DNA of 64,000 nucleotides from Streptomyces sp. MBT53 (lineage in GTDB: Bacteria; Actinomycetota; Actinomycetes; Streptomycetales; Streptomycetaceae). Of this stretch, positions 21,401 to 30,259 are shown one piece after another (within the stretch, counting starts at the first letter, position 1; each line of letters starts with the position of its first letter). Made by a program: the position numbers and the translations under genes. The DNA lies in the NCBI RefSeq assembly GCF_016654115.1, contig NZ_JAEQAZ010000012.1, positions 22,181-86,180 of the forward strand, given 5' to 3'. Under the pieces are notes generated by a model. That model had not been told where the DNA came from and searched no databases. It saw nothing but the letters and a program-made list of their open reading frames with translations.

Positions 21401-22033
21401 ATGAGTCACACCCTCGGCATCCGGCAGGTACAGAAGCAGAAGACCCGACAGGCGTTGCTGGACGCCGCGTTGGGGCTGCTGGAGGAGCAGAGCCTGAGCA
21501 GCCTGGGCCTGCGCGAGGTCACCCGTGCCGTGGGGGTCGCGCCGACCGCGTTCTACCGGCACTTCCGCTCCACGGCCGACCTCGGGGTGGCGCTCGTCGA
21601 GGAGGCGCTCGGCAGTCTGCACCCGATGATCCGGCAGGCGGTGGCGACGGCGGAGGACAGCGACCAACGCATCGCGCGCGCCGTCCAGTTGATCGCCGAC
21701 CACGTGGACACGCACCCGGCCCACGTCCGCTTCCTGGCGCGCGAGCGGCACGGCGGGGTCCAGCCGGTGCGGGAGGCCATCCGGGACCAACTCGCCCGGT
21801 TCGCCGACGAGGTGAAGGCGGAACTCGCCAGGGACCCGGAGTCCGGCGGCTGGAACGACTCCGACCTGATGATGCTGGCCCACCTGTACGTCGACCAGAT
21901 GCTCATCACGGCCTCGCTCTTCATGGAGGCGCGGGAGACCTCCGACGAGGAGCACGAGCGCGAGCGGGTGACCCGACTCGCCACCCGCCAGATGCGGTTG
22001 ATCAGCGTCGGCCGCCGGCACTGGCTCGGCTGA
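21401..22033 (+). CDS. TetR-family transcriptional regulator
   Basis: A 210 aa repressor-type protein. The N-terminal helix-turn-helix is clear (TRQALLDAALGLLEEQSLSSLGLREVTRAVGVAPTAFYRHFRSTADL), and a helical ligand/dimerisation domain follows. The recognition helix VAPTAFYRHF and the downstream architecture recall FabR-type regulators of fatty-acid genes, but ligand and targets are not certain. Palindromes in the divergent region are its likely operators. Confidence 0.9.
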   Translation: MSHTLGIRQVQKQKTRQALLDAALGLLEEQSLSSLGLREVTRAVGVAPTAFYRHFRSTADLGVALVEEALGSLHPMIRQAVATAEDSDQRIARAVQLIADHVDTHPAHVRFLARERHGGVQPVREAIRDQLARFADEVKAELARDPESGGWNDSDLMMLAHLYVDQMLITASLFMEARETSDEEHERERVTRLATRQMRLISVGRRHWLG

Positions 22034-22058
22034 GCGGTTCCGGCCGCGGACATACGCC

Positions 22059-22095
22059 AGGGGCGGCGCCCCCGGTGTACGGGTGCGCCGCCCCT
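22059..22095. terminator. bidirectional hairpin between TetR and lipoprotein genes
   Basis: Perfect 11-nt arms AGGGGCGGCGC (22059-22069) and its complement (22085-22095) around a 15-nt loop, located between the two convergent stop codons. Confidence 0.8.
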
Positions 22096-22111
22096 GTCGT
22101 GCGGAGAGCGG

Positions 22112-22477
22112 TCAGCCCTGCTGCGGGGCCCCGCTCATCTGGCCACCGCCCGGGCCTCCGCCGCACCCGCCGCCGGGGCCGCCGCCCTGGCCGCCTCCGC
22201 CACCGGGACCACCGCTCGGCATGCCGGACGCGTTGCCGGTCGGCATGCCCGTCGGCCGGCCCGAGGCCGCGGCGCCCGTGGGCGCACCGGAGGGGGCGCC
22301 GGACGGGGCACCACTGGGCCGCGCCGTGGCGTTGCCGGTCGGCGCGGAACAGGACTGTGTGGAACCGGAGTTGGCGCTGCCGGAGGACGACGAGGAGTCG
22401 CTCGACCCGCAGGCCGCGAGGGCCAGGGGCGAGAGCGCCAGCAGGGCCACTGCGGGGAGGAGACGCGCACGCTTCAT
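22112..22477 (-). CDS. low-complexity secreted lipoprotein
   Basis: 121 aa. A lipoprotein signal peptide MKRARLLPAVALLALSPLAL ends in the lipobox LAAC. The mature part is almost entirely low complexity: a serine-rich stretch, then PSGAPSGAPSGAP-type repeats with PTGMP, then glycine runs broken by single residues. Two cysteines occur in the mature part. No domain is seen; it is probably an unstructured cell-surface anchor or spacer. The composition invites false homology. Expression is likely, given the good signal peptide. Confidence 0.7.
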   Translation of the reverse strand: MKRARLLPAVALLALSPLALAACGSSDSSSSSGSANSGSTQSCSAPTGNATARPSGAPSGAPSGAPTGAAASGRPTGMPTGNASGMPSGGPGGGGGQGGGPGGGCGGGPGGGQMSGAPQQG

Positions 22478-22617
22478 GAGAAACAGCTCCAAAAACGATG
22501 AGGATGCCTTGTGGCGGGAACTCAATCAACGCCCCTTAGGGCTTCCTTGTAGGCGCCCTGTCCTCACCCTGTGCACCGAGTAAAGGGCAGCCCAAGTGAC
22601 CTTCCTGACCTGCGAGT

Positions 22618-23595
22618 TCACGAGGACGGCCCACTTACTCGCTGGTACAGCTCCGTGACAGAAGCAGCCGCCGCGGCCACTTCCGCGCGCACCTCCGGCG
22701 GCGACACGACCTCCAACGCGTCGGCGAACTGGAGCAGTTGACGCGCCTCGCGGACGACGCCGTAGGACAACCGGACCGTCGCCCACTCCTCCTCGCCCTC
22801 GTCGTCGGGGAGTTCGGCCAGGGAGGAGGCGTTGAGGCGCAGGAACATGTCGAGGCGGGAGCGGCGGACCCGGACGGTGACGTCGAGTCCGCCGGGGCGT
22901 TCCTCGACCTGGCGGCGCAACTCCTCCCAGGCGTCGGCGAGTTCGACGCCCGGGCGGCGCTTCACCGGGTCGGGCAGGAGGGCGGCGGAGTGCACGCGGT
23001 CGGCGCGGAAGAGGCGGGGGCGCGCACGGCGGTCGGCGACGAGGTACCAGACACCGGCCTTGGAGACGAGACCGTACGGATCGACGGTGTAGGTGCTCGG
23101 TTCCTTCGCGCCGCTGTGCCGGTAACGCAGCCGCAGCCGCCGGTCGGTGAACACGGCGTCCTGCAACACATCGAGATCCACGGCAGGTTGGGGCCCGCCC
23201 TTCCAGCGGGTGGCGTCGACGAGGATCCGCCGGGAGGTCACCTCGGCGGCCGGGCGGTACGGCGCCGGCAGCGCGGCCATCACCTTGCGCAGCGCGGAAC
23301 CGAGCGCGGCGTCGAGGCCGAGCGCCGCGTGGGCGCCCTGCGCGGCGAGGATGAACAGGGCGCGCGACTCGTCGGCGGTCAGGCCCGTGACATCGGTACG
23401 GAACCCGGCGAGCAGCTCGATCCCGCCGTGCCGCCCGCGCTCGGCGTAGACCGGCACCCCGGAGGCGGACAGCGCCTCGACGTCCCGGTAGATGGTCCGC
23501 ACCGACACCTCGAGCCGGTCGGCGAGTTCGTGTGCGGGGACACGGCCCCGGGTCTGCAGGAGCAGCAGGATGGAAAGGAGACGATCGGCCTTCAC
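22618..23595 (-). CDS. YafY/WYL-type HTH transcriptional regulator
   Basis: 325 aa. The N-terminal helix-turn-helix MKADRLLSILLLLQTRGRVPAHELADRLEVSVRTIYRDVEALSASGVPVYAERGRHGGIEL is the DeoR-like YafY type. A WYL-like ligand domain follows (RLRYRHSGAKEP, VDPYGLVSKAGVWYLVADR, FRADRVHSAALL), then a WCX-like C-terminal domain. It is divergent from the mycothiol-dependent isomerase-like gene 78 bp away and is a natural candidate to control it. Confidence 0.92.
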   Translation of the reverse strand: MKADRLLSILLLLQTRGRVPAHELADRLEVSVRTIYRDVEALSASGVPVYAERGRHGGIELLAGFRTDVTGLTADESRALFILAAQGAHAALGLDAALGSALRKVMAALPAPYRPAAEVTSRRILVDATRWKGGPQPAVDLDVLQDAVFTDRRLRLRYRHSGAKEPSTYTVDPYGLVSKAGVWYLVADRRARPRLFRADRVHSAALLPDPVKRRPGVELADAWEELRRQVEERPGGLDVTVRVRRSRLDMFLRLNASSLAELPDDEGEEEWATVRLSYGVVREARQLLQFADALEVVSPPEVRAEVAAAAASVTELYQRVSGPSS

Positions 23596-23673
23596 GCCCT
23601 CAGGATCCGCCGCTTGGAAGGGCGGCGCAAATGTTGACGGAATCTGTCAGGTTATGGGTCCACCATCGGGGCC

Positions 23674-24261
23674 ATGAACACAAACGCCACGGACCCCCGC
23701 CCCCTCTACACCCGAGCCACCGAGCAGGCCGCCGCGCTGATCAGGACGGTACGACCGGAGCAGCTGGCCGGTCCCACCCCGTGCACGGAGTTCGACGTAC
23801 GGACCCTGCTGAGCCATATCGTCGGCGGCACGCTGCGCATCGCGACGATCGGCGAGGGCGGCGACGGCATGGCCGTACACCCCTTCGTGGACGGCGTCGC
23901 CGACGAGGGCTGGCCGGCCGCGTACGAGAAGGCCCGCGTACGGGTCCTCAGCGCCTGGGCGGACGACACCCGGCTGGACGCGCCGGTCCGGGTCCCGTGG
24001 GGCGAGGCACCGGGCCGCGCGGCTCTCTCCGGCTACCTCATGGAGAACGTCACCCACACCTGGGACCTCTCCGAGTCCCTCGGCCACCCCCTCGAACTCG
24101 ACCCGGAACTCGCCGAGTTCGCCCTCACCATCGCCCGCCGCGTCCTGCCGGACGAACAACGCGACGCGGACACCCCCTTCGACACGGCCCAACCCACCCC
24201 CGAAAAGCCGGACGCCTACGCCCAGCTGGCAGCCTGGCTGGGCCGAAAGCCACTCGGCTGA
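23674..24261 (+). CDS. TIGR03086-type (DinB/maleylpyruvate isomerase N-terminal-like) protein
   Basis: 195 aa with the mycothiol-dependent DinB-like pattern. RPLYTRATEQAAALIRTVRPEQLAGPTPCTEFDVRTLLSHIVGG is the classic first helix and metal-binding His region. GYLMENVTHTWDLSESLGHP supplies the second conserved HxWD motif. Such proteins are thought to be metal- and mycothiol-dependent detoxification or isomerase enzymes; the substrate is not known. It sits divergently next to the WYL regulator. Confidence 0.85.
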   Translation: MNTNATDPRPLYTRATEQAAALIRTVRPEQLAGPTPCTEFDVRTLLSHIVGGTLRIATIGEGGDGMAVHPFVDGVADEGWPAAYEKARVRVLSAWADDTRLDAPVRVPWGEAPGRAALSGYLMENVTHTWDLSESLGHPLELDPELAEFALTIARRVLPDEQRDADTPFDTAQPTPEKPDAYAQLAAWLGRKPLG

Positions 24262-24672
24262 ACCGGGCACGGGCCGGGTGGCCGGCCACGCGAAGGCGGC
24301 AGCGGATCGCATATGGCGTCACGGGATCGCGACCCGTGCCTGGGACGGACCCGGCGAGTCACCGGCCGCCCCTTCGGGCTCGCCCCGGCCGGTCCGTCCG
24401 CCGACCTGCGCAAGCCCGACCCATCCCGCGCCGCGGCGCCCGGCACCCTGCGCCCGAAGGACCCGGCGTTCAGCGGCAGTTGGGGTCGGGCTCGGGCACG
24501 ACAGACCGGCCGAGCCCGACGCGGCGCGGGCGACCCGTCGTGGCGCACCGCCCACAGCCCGGCGACAACCGTGGGCCGAACGTGGCGCCTGAACTCACGG
24601 GGTTCACTGCCGTGGCCCCGAAGCAGCCGAAGACCGGCCGGAGTTGGCGGCCACTCTCGGAACGGGAGTCCC
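24262..24672. other. gene-free interval
   Basis: About 410 bp between convergent genes. All frames are arginine/proline-rich or broken, codon bias is absent, and there is no signal peptide or domain. I see only GC-rich inverted repeats near 24270-24290 that may act as a terminator. I can assign nothing else. Confidence 0.6.
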
Positions 24673-25536
24673 TCAGCTCAGTCTCGCCCGCGCCAACTGC
24701 CGTGACTGTGCCACCAGTCGGTCCGTGCTGTCCCAGACCTCCGCGTCCTCCTCCAGGAAGCCGCCGGCCAGGTTGCGGGTGGTGATCGAGACCCTCAGCG
24801 GTCCTGGTGCGGGGCGGGAGCGGACGTGGACCGTGAGTTCCACCGTGGGGACCCAGCCCTTGAGGCCTATCTCGAAGGCCGTCGGGGGGAGCGCGTCCAC
24901 TGCCAGGAGCAGGGAGAGCGGGTCCGCGTCGCGGCCGTCCGCGAGACCGAACCAGGAGCGCATCTCGCCCTTGCCGGAGGGGGCGCCGAGGGCCCAGCCG
25001 AGGGTGGACGGGTCGAGCTTCAGCATCAGGCGGTCGGTGATGGCTGAGCTGCCGTCCACCGGTGCTGGGCCGTCTTCCGGGCCGAAGCACTGGTCCATGG
25101 GTGGGAACACCGGTGGGCGAGCCGTCGTGCGGACGTCGTCCGGGAGGGTGTCCAGGTCGCCGTAGGAGGCGAGGACGCGGATGCGTTCCACCTCGCGGCC
25201 CTCGTCGTCGTACTGGAAGAGGGACGCCTGGCCCGTCGAGAGGGTGCGGCCGGTGCGGACCACGTCCGTGCGGACGACCGCCGGGCCCGGCTGGGACGCC
25301 GTGAGGTAGTGCGCGGAGATCGTGAACGGGTCGGGGTGCGGGAGCGCGTCCGCCAGGGCCCGGCCCAGGACGGACAGGAGGTAGCCGCCGTTGACCGCGT
25401 TGATGATCGTCCAGCCGGCCGAGAGGTCGATGTCGTAGACGCCCGGGGCGCGACGGGTGACCGCCGTGTCGCGGTCGAACTCGCTGTCACCGATCGTGGC
25501 CCGCGTGGCCGTCGGTGCGGATGCTGCTTCTCGCAT
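24673..25536 (-). CDS. acyl-CoA thioesterase (TesB-like, double hot-dog)
   Basis: 287 aa from the ATG at 25536. Two tandem hot-dog domains are visible. The first is GWTIINAVNGGYLLSVLGRALADALPHPDPFTISAHYLTASQPGPAVV. The second is SLLLAVDALPPTAFEIGLKGWVPTVELTVHVRSRPAPGPLRV. The Asp in the second half and the N/G-rich loop in the first match acyl-CoA thioesterase II of actinobacteria. Upstream, TACTAAGCGGTA (about 25560-25571) is a weak dyad of the type bound by TetR fatty-acid regulators. Confidence 0.85.
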   Translation of the reverse strand: MREAASAPTATRATIGDSEFDRDTAVTRRAPGVYDIDLSAGWTIINAVNGGYLLSVLGRALADALPHPDPFTISAHYLTASQPGPAVVRTDVVRTGRTLSTGQASLFQYDDEGREVERIRVLASYGDLDTLPDDVRTTARPPVFPPMDQCFGPEDGPAPVDGSSAITDRLMLKLDPSTLGWALGAPSGKGEMRSWFGLADGRDADPLSLLLAVDALPPTAFEIGLKGWVPTVELTVHVRSRPAPGPLRVSITTRNLAGGFLEEDAEVWDSTDRLVAQSRQLARARLS

Positions 25537-25688
25537 GGATGAACCGTACAACAGTCGATTACTAAGCGGTAGCTTTGTTGTTGCGGGCATATGAAAACAC
25601 CGGCCACTCGGGTGAGCGCCCGGCAATTTCTTGGTAAGTGTCCGCACTCGTCCGTGACCCACGGCCCGTGATCCCCCTCTTTGGGGAC

Positions 25689-26927
25689 ATGAGCCTCACC
25701 GGGACTCCGTTCCTCTACACCGCCGTCGTGCTGACGATCGTCGCCCTCATACTGCCGCTCGTGCTGTGGTCGCGGATGCGCGGCCCCAAGGTCGTACGTG
25801 TGGCGGCCCGGGCCCTGATGCTGCTGTTCGCGCAGGCCACGGCCGTCACCCTGGTCTTCGTGATGGTCAACAACCAGAACAACCTGTACGACAACTGGGC
25901 CGACCTCCTCGGCACCGGCAACCACGTCCAGCAGGCCGCGAACCTCGGCAAGAACGGCACCGGCAACATCTCGCTGAACCGACTGCCCAAGGTCAAGCAG
26001 GACTTCTCCCCCGCCTCAGGACCCGGCATGAGTTCCGCGGGACAGGTGGAGGTCACCCAGCTCAAGGGCCGGGTGTCGGGCGTGAACGCCGAGGTCTACG
26101 TCTGGACCCCGCCGCAGTACAAGGAGGCGGCCTACCGCCACAAGAAGTTCCCCGTCGTGGAACTGCTGCCGGGCTGGCCCGGGTCCGCCAAGGCCTGGTT
26201 CGGGTCGATGCACGTGACCCAGCAGTTGGAGCCGCTGATGAGGAGCGGGCGGATCGCGCCCTTCATCCTGGTCGCGCCGCGCTACAACCTGCTGGCCGGC
26301 GTGGACACCGGGTGCGCCAACATCCCCGGCACGGTCAACGCCGACACCTGGCTCAGCGTCGACGTACCGAAGATGGTCACGGACAACTTCCGCGCCCAGC
26401 CCGCCCCCAAGGGCTGGGGAGTCGCCGGCTACTCGGCCGGCGCGCACTGCGCGGTCAAGCTCGCCGTCGCCCACCCCGACCGCTATCAGGCCGCGGTGAG
26501 CATGTCCGGCTACAACGACCCGATCGGCGAACGCAATTCGCTGGCCGCGCAGAGCGTCGCCCTGCGGGAGGCGAACAACCCCTACCTGCTGCTCAAGAAG
26601 GCGGCCACGCCGCCGCCGATCGCGATGTACCTGTCCGGCGAGTCCGGCGACGGCTACGAGGCGGGCGTGGCCCTCGAACAGATCGCGAAGGCGCCGACGA
26701 GCGTGCATGTGGTGTTCCTGCCGCGCAGCGACGGTGGGCACACCATGGCGCTGTGGCGGCCCCAGGTGAAGACGGTGTTCCGCTGGCTGACCCTGGAGCT
26801 GGGCCAGAACCACCCCCGGATCACGAAGTCGTCGTCGGATCCTCGCGGGCGTTCGACCTCCGGTTCCACGCACGCGGAGCTCGCCAGTGGAACCGCATCG
26901 CGAGCAGGCGCAACACGAAAGCGGTGA
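25689..26927 (+). CDS. membrane-anchored esterase (FrmB/antigen 85-like fold)
   Basis: 412 aa from the ATG at 25689. Two N-terminal hydrophobic helices (FLYTAVVLTIVALILPLVLW and ALMLLFAQATAVTLVFVMV) tether an outward-facing alpha/beta hydrolase. The nucleophile elbow is GVAGYSAGAHCAVKLA, with the late His in DGGHTMALW. The overall plan is that of the esterase D/mycolyltransferase-like proteins. The start is uncertain: in-frame GTGs at 25668 and 25638 are alternatives, and the ATG has a very close GGGGA. The last 107 bp overlap the convergent membrane gene; the tail there is basic and low in structure. Confidence 0.82.
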   Translation: MSLTGTPFLYTAVVLTIVALILPLVLWSRMRGPKVVRVAARALMLLFAQATAVTLVFVMVNNQNNLYDNWADLLGTGNHVQQAANLGKNGTGNISLNRLPKVKQDFSPASGPGMSSAGQVEVTQLKGRVSGVNAEVYVWTPPQYKEAAYRHKKFPVVELLPGWPGSAKAWFGSMHVTQQLEPLMRSGRIAPFILVAPRYNLLAGVDTGCANIPGTVNADTWLSVDVPKMVTDNFRAQPAPKGWGVAGYSAGAHCAVKLAVAHPDRYQAAVSMSGYNDPIGERNSLAAQSVALREANNPYLLLKKAATPPPIAMYLSGESGDGYEAGVALEQIAKAPTSVHVVFLPRSDGGHTMALWRPQVKTVFRWLTLELGQNHPRITKSSSDPRGRSTSGSTHAELASGTASRAGATRKR

Positions 26928-27492
26928 CGATCGCGAGCCCACTGGTGAGGGGGGTCAGCGCGTCGTAGTGGATGCAGAGCACGGAGATGGTGGCACCGAC
27001 GATCGCCGGGACCGCGTACAGGTCGCGGTCCCAGCGGAGCAGGGACGGGGTCTCGTTGGCGAGGACGTCCCGCAGCACACCGCCGCCGACGGCGGTGGCC
27101 AGACCCAGGGCGGCCGAGGAGGTGAGGCTGAGCCCGTAGTCGTACGCCTTCACCGTGCCCGAGACGCAGAACAGGCCGAGTCCCGCCGCGTCGAAGACGT
27201 TGACGCCGGCCTGGATGCGCTCCACGTGCGGATGGAGGAAGAAGACGAGGAGCGCGGCGAAGAGCGGGGTGATGAAGTAGCCCAGGTCCGTGAAGGCGGC
27301 CGGGGGGACCGCCCCGATGATCACGTCCCGGAAGATCCCTCCGCCCAGCGCGGTGACCTCGGCGAGCACGGCGATGCCGAACACGTCGAAGTTCTTGCGG
27401 ACGGCCAGCAACGCGCCGGAGATGGCGAACACGAAGATGCCGACGAGGTCGAGCGTGTGCTGGACGGAGGGGCTGAACAGTTGCTGAAGCAC
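26821..27492 (-). CDS. TRIC/UPF0126-type membrane protein (YicG-like)
   Basis: 223 aa with two repeats of a three-helix UPF0126 unit, each bearing a glycine-rich motif with Arg-Asp: ALGGGIFRDVIIG in the first half and AVGGGVLRDVLANETP in the second. Bacterial members form trimeric potassium-permeable channels. GTG start at 27492. Its 3' end overlaps the convergent esterase gene by 107 bp, with the C-terminal tail (NRRSNAREDPTTTS) beyond the last helix lying in the overlap. Confidence 0.88.
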   Translation of the reverse strand: MLQQLFSPSVQHTLDLVGIFVFAISGALLAVRKNFDVFGIAVLAEVTALGGGIFRDVIIGAVPPAAFTDLGYFITPLFAALLVFFLHPHVERIQAGVNVFDAAGLGLFCVSGTVKAYDYGLSLTSSAALGLATAVGGGVLRDVLANETPSLLRWDRDLYAVPAIVGATISVLCIHYDALTPLTSGLAIVTAFVLRLLAMRFHWRAPRAWNRRSNAREDPTTTS

Positions 27493-27528
27493 CCCACATT
27501 GTTACCCGTGGGGTTCGGCAGGACGGAC

Positions 27529-28920
27529 CTACAGGGTGGGCTTGCCCGTCGTGTAGAGCCAGGTCTGGAACAGGTCGTCGAGCTGCTGGCCGCTGATCTT
27601 CTCGGCGAGCTTGATGAACTGCTCGGTGCTCGCGTTGCCGTAGCGGTGCAGCTTCGTCCAGGTCGGCAGCAGCTTGAAGAACGCGGTGTCGCCGATGCGT
27701 TCGCGCAGCATCTGGAGGGTCATCGCGCCGCGCTGGTAGACGGCGGAGGCGAACATCGTGTCGCGCTGCGGGTCCGCCACGACGGTCTGCCAGAACGTGC
27801 TGTCGGCGGGGCGGGCGTTGTAGCCGGCCAGGAACGAGTCGTGGGCGGTGCGGGTGCCCTGGTGCTCGGCCCACAGCCACTGGGCGTAGGTCGCGAAGCC
27901 CTCGTTGAGCCAGATGTCCTTCCAGTGCGCGACCGACACGGAGTCGCCGAACCACTGGTGGGCCAGCTCGTGCACGATCGTCGACTCGCTGCGCACGGCG
28001 GAGTAGGCGGGCTTGCTCTGCACTTCGAGCGAGAACCCGGCCTCCGGCATGTCGTCGACGATCGCGCCGGTCTCCTCGAAGGGGTACGGCCCGAAGACCT
28101 GCGACCAGTAGTCGGTGGCGGCGGCCGTCACGGCGTACACGTCGACGCTGTTGCTGTTGGCGAGGACCGGGTCGATGGCGACGTAGATCGGGGTGCCGCC
28201 GGGGGTCGTCCCCGTCTTGACGTCGAACTTCCCGATGGTGGCGGTGGCGAGATAGGTCGCCATCGGCTTGCTCTCGCGCCAGTGGGTGTACGTCGAGTCG
28301 CCCTTGTCGTACGTCGAGACGAGGCGGCCGTTGGAGACTCCGGTGAGGCCCTTGGGGGCCTTGATGCGGATGTCGTAGGTGGCCTTGTCGGACGGGTGGT
28401 CGCTGGACGGGAACCAGGTGGAGGCGGCGTTGGGTTCGCAGGCGACGAAGACTCCGTCGGTGGTCTTCATCCAGCCGTAGTCGGAGCCGAACACGATGGG
28501 TCCGTTGAGGGGTTCGGGCACGCCGCCGTAGGTGACGGTGACCGTGAAGTCCTTGCCCTTGCGGAGGAAGTCCCTTGGTGTGATGCGCAGTTCGTCGCCG
28601 GTGCGGGTGAACTGGGCCCGTCTGCCGTTCACTTCGACCTTGGTGACCTCCAGCTTCTGCAGGTCCAGGTCGAAGGAGGAGAGGTTCTGGGTGGCGCGGG
28701 CGGTGAGCGTCGTACGGCCGTCGAGGCGGTCGGTGTCCGGGTTGTAGGCCACGTCGAGGGCGTAGTGGCGGGCGTCGAAGCCGCCGTTGCCGAGCTGGGG
28801 GAAGTAGGTGTCACCGATGCCGTCGGCGCCGGGGGTGGGGGCGGAGGAGGCGGCTATGACAAGAAAAGAGGCCGCCGCGGTCGCGAGGGCCCCCCAACGT
28901 GCCGAACGGGAGAGTGCCAT
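27529..28920 (-). CDS. secreted M1-family metallopeptidase (aminopeptidase N-like)
   Basis: A 463 aa short M1 peptidase with a signal peptide (MALSRSARWGALATAAASFLVIAASSAP). It has the beta-saddle N-terminal domain (HYALDVAYNPDTDRLDGRTTL), the substrate motif DMPEAGFSLE in place of GAMEN, and the zinc site HELAHQWFGDSV...WLNEGFATY with both histidines and the distal glutamate. The C-terminal helical domain is short, as is usual for secreted streptomycete members. It releases N-terminal residues from peptides outside the cell, and lies next to a peptide uptake operon on the same strand. Confidence 0.93.
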   Translation of the reverse strand: MALSRSARWGALATAAASFLVIAASSAPTPGADGIGDTYFPQLGNGGFDARHYALDVAYNPDTDRLDGRTTLTARATQNLSSFDLDLQKLEVTKVEVNGRRAQFTRTGDELRITPRDFLRKGKDFTVTVTYGGVPEPLNGPIVFGSDYGWMKTTDGVFVACEPNAASTWFPSSDHPSDKATYDIRIKAPKGLTGVSNGRLVSTYDKGDSTYTHWRESKPMATYLATATIGKFDVKTGTTPGGTPIYVAIDPVLANSNSVDVYAVTAAATDYWSQVFGPYPFEETGAIVDDMPEAGFSLEVQSKPAYSAVRSESTIVHELAHQWFGDSVSVAHWKDIWLNEGFATYAQWLWAEHQGTRTAHDSFLAGYNARPADSTFWQTVVADPQRDTMFASAVYQRGAMTLQMLRERIGDTAFFKLLPTWTKLHRYGNASTEQFIKLAEKISGQQLDDLFQTWLYTTGKPTL

Positions 28921-29017
28921 GAGTCGTCCCTTCGGGTGCGTTTCCGATCAGTCGGACACGCTCGACTCTGCACTCTCCCGTTTCGTCATGGACATGACTT
29001 TACCAACTTGTCATGCG

Positions 29018-30259
29018 CTACTTGGGAGTTGACTCCTGATCGCCGGATTCCGCTTCGGGTGCGGACACCTCGGCAGCAGGCTCCTCGGGGGTCTCCGCCG
29101 CGGGGGTTTCGGCCGCGGGGGTCTCCGCCGCCTTCTCCAGCACCGCCTCGCCCACCAGCTCCACCGCTTCCTTCGCGGCGGTCAGCAGGACCGTGTCCTG
29201 CGGGGCCTGGTCCGCGAAGTTCTCCGGGTGGTGGCAGGCGACCCGCTGACCGGGCCGCAACTCGATCAGCTGGGGTTCCGTCGTCCGGCAGATCTCCGTC
29301 GCCTTCCAGCAGCGCGTGTGGAAACGGCAGCCGCTGGGCGGGGAGATCGGCGAGGGGACATCGCCCTTGAGCAGGATGCGCTCGCTCTTGGCACCCCGGC
29401 GCTTGGGGTCCGGGACCGGCACCGCCGACATCAGGGCCTTGGTGTACGGGTGCATCGGCGACTCGTACAGCTTGGTGCTGTCGGCGAGTTCGACGATCTT
29501 GCCGAGGTACATCACAGCGACCCGGTCCGAGACATGGCGGACCACGGAGAGGTCGTGCGCGATGATCACGTACGTCAGGCCGAGCTCCGTCTGGAGGTCG
29601 TCCATCAGGTTCACGACCTGCGCCTGGATCGACACGTCCAGGGCCGACACCGGCTCGTCCGCGACGACCAGCTTCGGCTTCAGGGCGAGCGCGCGGGCGA
29701 TGCCGATGCGCTGGCGCTGACCGCCGGAGAACTCGTGCGGGTAGCGGTTGAAGTGCTCGGGGCTCAGGCCCACCAGCTCCAGCAGGCGCTGGACCTCGCG
29801 CTTGACCCCGCCCTCGGGCTCGACGCCCTGGAGCCGGAACGGCGCCGAGACGATCGAGCCGATGGTGTGGCGCGGGTTCAGGGAGCCGTACGGGTCCTGG
29901 AAGATCATCTGGATGTCGCGGCGCAGCGGACGCATCCCGGCCGCGTTCAGGCTGGTGATGTCCTGGCCCTCGAAGTGGATCGAGCCGCCCGTCGGGTCCT
30001 GGAGCCGGGTGATGACCCGGCCCATGGTCGACTTGCCGCAGCCCGACTCCCCGACGACGCCCAGGGTCTCGCCCTTGCGCACCTCGAAGTCGATGCCGTC
30101 GACGGCCTTCACCGCGGCGACCTGACGCTGCAGGATCCCCTTCTTGATGGGGAAGTGCTTCTTCAGGCCCTCGACCTTGAGCAGTACCTCGCTGTCCTCC
30201 GAGGAGGACGCCTGCTCCGGGACGACCGCGGTGGCGGCCGGTTTGTTCGTATCGCTCAC
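29018..30259 (-). CDS. oligopeptide ABC transporter ATP-binding protein (OppF type)
   Basis: 413 aa. ATPase of a peptide importer with Walker [11 protein letters not shown]-loop [11 protein letters not shown], signature [15 protein letters not shown], Walker [13 protein letters not shown] and the H-loop IIAHDLS. The OppF C-terminal Fe-S/zinc-like region [19 protein letters not shown] is present. After residue 350 it has an unusual alanine/glutamate/proline tail with ETPAA-type repeats. GTG start at 30259 overlaps the OppD stop as GTGA, so translation is coupled. Last gene of the five-gene operon. Confidence 0.95.
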   Translation of the reverse strand: MSDTNKPAATAVVPEQASSSEDSEVLLKVEGLKKHFPIKKGILQRQVAAVKAVDGIDFEVRKGETLGVVGESGCGKSTMGRVITRLQDPTGGSIHFEGQDITSLNAAGMRPLRRDIQMIFQDPYGSLNPRHTIGSIVSAPFRLQGVEPEGGVKREVQRLLELVGLSPEHFNRYPHEFSGGQRQRIGIARALALKPKLVVADEPVSALDVSIQAQVVNLMDDLQTELGLTYVIIAHDLSVVRHVSDRVAVMYLGKIVELADSTKLYESPMHPYTKALMSAVPVPDPKRRGAKSERILLKGDVPSPISPPSGCRFHTRCWKATEICRTTEPQLIELRPGQRVACHHPENFADQAPQDTVLLTAAKEAVELVGEAVLEKAAETPAAETPAAETPEEPAAEVSAPEAESGDQESTPK

